A stretch of 23,929 nucleotides of DNA from CAIKLP01 sp039798705 (GTDB taxonomy: Bacteria > Bacteroidota > Bacteroidia > Sphingobacteriales > Sphingobacteriaceae): the NCBI GenBank assembly GCA_039798705.1, contig JBDKFN010000025.1:1-23929 (forward strand). Direction: 5' to 3'. The notes under the pieces were generated by a model. The model was not told the origin of the DNA. It was given only the letters and a program-made list of their open reading frames with translations, and made no database searches. The translations under genes were made by a program, and so were the position numbers. Of this stretch, positions 22,932-23,929 are shown piece by piece. Every line of letters starts with the position of its first letter. Position 1 is the stretch's first letter.

Positions 22932-23929
22932 ATGATCAAAAATTCTAGTATTCAAACCGAAGTAGATGCAAGTTATTTATATGCAAAACTTGCTGCAAAC
23001 GAATCTGATGTAGCTGTTGCAAATGTATTTCAACAGATGAGTGAAATTGAAGCGGGGCATGCCATTGCATTCCTTGAAAATATAGATAGCCAAAGGCCGG
23101 TAACCTTGCCACCACCGTCTTTCAGAGCAAGAACATTAAATTTCATTGGTAAAAATTTTAGTTACGATTATGTATTAGGCATATTAATGGATACTGAAAA
23201 AGTATTATCCAATGCTGTAGTAAATGCGAAAAGAAGCATGAACATTCCGTTAACTGGAACTGAAACAAACCATGTAAAAATATTGCGCACATTATTAGAA
23301 CAAGAAAAAGCAGCTACTGGTAGCTCTGTTGCAAAATTCGAAAGCCGTCACCGTTCAGTTGGGGGAAACGCATTAAGAGCTGCCGTTCTTGGTGGCAACG
23401 ATGGGCTTGTTTCAAATTTTAGTTTAGTAATGGGTGTTGCCGGTGCAAGCGCAACACAAGCAGGAGTAGCACTTGCAGGAGTAGCAGGTTTGTTAGCAGG
23501 TGCATTATCTATGTCATTAGGTGAATGGATTTCTGTTAAAAGTTCGCAAGAACTTTACGAAAACCAAATGGAATTAGAAATGGATGAATTAGAAAACAAT
23601 CCTGAAGGAGAAAAAAGAGAGCTTGCATTAATTTACATGGCTAAAGGAATTCCTGAAGCACAAGCTAAAGAGATGGCCAATGATATCATGCAAGACAAAA
23701 CTTTAGCGCATCAAATATTGATCAAAGAAGAACTAGGTATAAACCCTGAGGAATTACATGGTTCTGCCATGGAAGCAGCCGTTTATTCCTTTATACTATT
23801 TGCAATTGGTGCAATAATTCCTTTATTACCTTTTCTATTCTTAACAGGCTATACCGCAATTATTGTATGCGTAATTGCAAGTGCAATTGGTTTATTTTTA
23901 ATTGGCGCAGCCATTACCTTATTTACTGG
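22932..23929 (+). CDS. Ferritin-like/VIT1 fusion iron transporter (Er-VIT1, MbfA-like), 3' end outside window
   Basis: The frame is open from ATG 22932 to the window end (332 codons visible, no stop). Residues 1-130 form a ferritin-like four-helix di-iron domain with all expected ligands in order: Glu10, Glu40-x-x-His43 (EAGH), Glu89 (MDTEK) and Glu111-x-x-His114 (ETNH). Residues about 139-205 are the first half of a VIT1/CCC1 domain: NALRAAVLGGNDGLVSNFSL, VMGVAGAS, and GALSMSLGEWISVKSSQE. An acidic, Met-containing metal-binding loop follows (EMDELENNPEGEKRE), and then TM helices FILFAIGAIIPLLPFLFL and IIVCVIASAIGLFLIGAAIT near the edge. Family knowledge: membrane-bound ferritin A (MbfA) of alphaproteobacteria has this architecture and exports ferrous iron under iron or peroxide stress. 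It probably belongs to the GH53-ygiD operon. A few C-terminal residues are missing. Confidence 0.92.
   Translation, partial: MIKNSSIQTEVDASYLYAKLAANESDVAVANVFQQMSEIEAGHAIAFLENIDSQRPVTLPPPSFRARTLNFIGKNFSYDYVLGILMDTEKVLSNAVVNAKRSMNIPLTGTETNHVKILRTLLEQEKAATGSSVAKFESRHRSVGGNALRAAVLGGNDGLVSNFSLVMGVAGASATQAGVALAGVAGLLAGALSMSLGEWISVKSSQELYENQMELEMDELENNPEGEKRELALIYMAKGIPEAQAKEMANDIMQDKTLAHQILIKEELGINPEELHGSAMEAAVYSFILFAIGAIIPLLPFLFLTGYTAIIVCVIASAIGLFLIGAAITLFT

Overview
This AT-rich window looks like chromosomal DNA of a member of the Bacteroidota. Four things point there: a PorZ-type protein ending in a type IX secretion (T9SS) sorting domain, the Bacteroidota form of the DksA/TraR family, TAnnTTTG promoter boxes (two with an exact TTG-N19-TAnnTTTG layout, before the tRNA and serS), and a general lack of strong Shine-Dalgarno sequences. 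Protein features fit a Chitinophagia/Sphingobacteriia-like lineage, but the genus cannot be set from sequence reading alone. I see no insertion sequence, prophage, CRISPR array, toxin-antitoxin pair or other mobile DNA. Gene density is very high and no stretch over 300 bases lacks a gene.

Layout. (1) 2-1449: 3' part of tilS and a small membrane protein, ending at a two-way terminator shared with a convergent tRNA-Val(TAC) that has its own promoter. (2) 1669-5310: an AsmA-family envelope protein and a 2-oxoglutarate/Fe(II) oxygenase on the plus strand, meeting recO head-on. (3) 8346-5313 on the minus strand: porZ then recO, 1 bp apart. (4) 8522-15931 on the plus strand: an RND/MMPL-type membrane exporter, ileS, a DksA-like protein with a very long histone-H1-like tail, a strong terminator, and lspA. 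(5) 17204-15936 on the minus strand: serS, divergent from rsmI-lnt-M20 peptidase (17254-20969). (6) 21040 to the end: a GH53 lipoprotein, a YgiD-type extradiol dioxygenase, and a ferritin-like/VIT1 iron transporter cut off by the window edge.

How the genes fit together. Most are housekeeping: tRNA modification and charging (tilS, ileS, serS, tRNA-Val), rRNA methylation (rsmI), recombination repair (recO) and envelope biogenesis. The last group includes lspA and lnt, two steps of lipoprotein maturation, plus AsmA and the T9SS component PorZ; the GH53 enzyme is itself a predicted lipoprotein and so a client of that pathway. The most unusual item is the DksA-family protein at 14188-15288. A normal Bacteroidota DksA-like module of about 119 residues is preceded by about 247 residues dominated by Lys/Ala/Pro/Val repeats resembling histone H1, encoded by a tandem array with a two-unit (108 bp) higher-order period. 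Other points of interest are a perfect inverted repeat overlapping the candidate promoter of the exporter gene, a terminator only 11 nt before the lspA start, and the Er-VIT1 (MbfA-like) fusion with a complete set of di-iron ligands.
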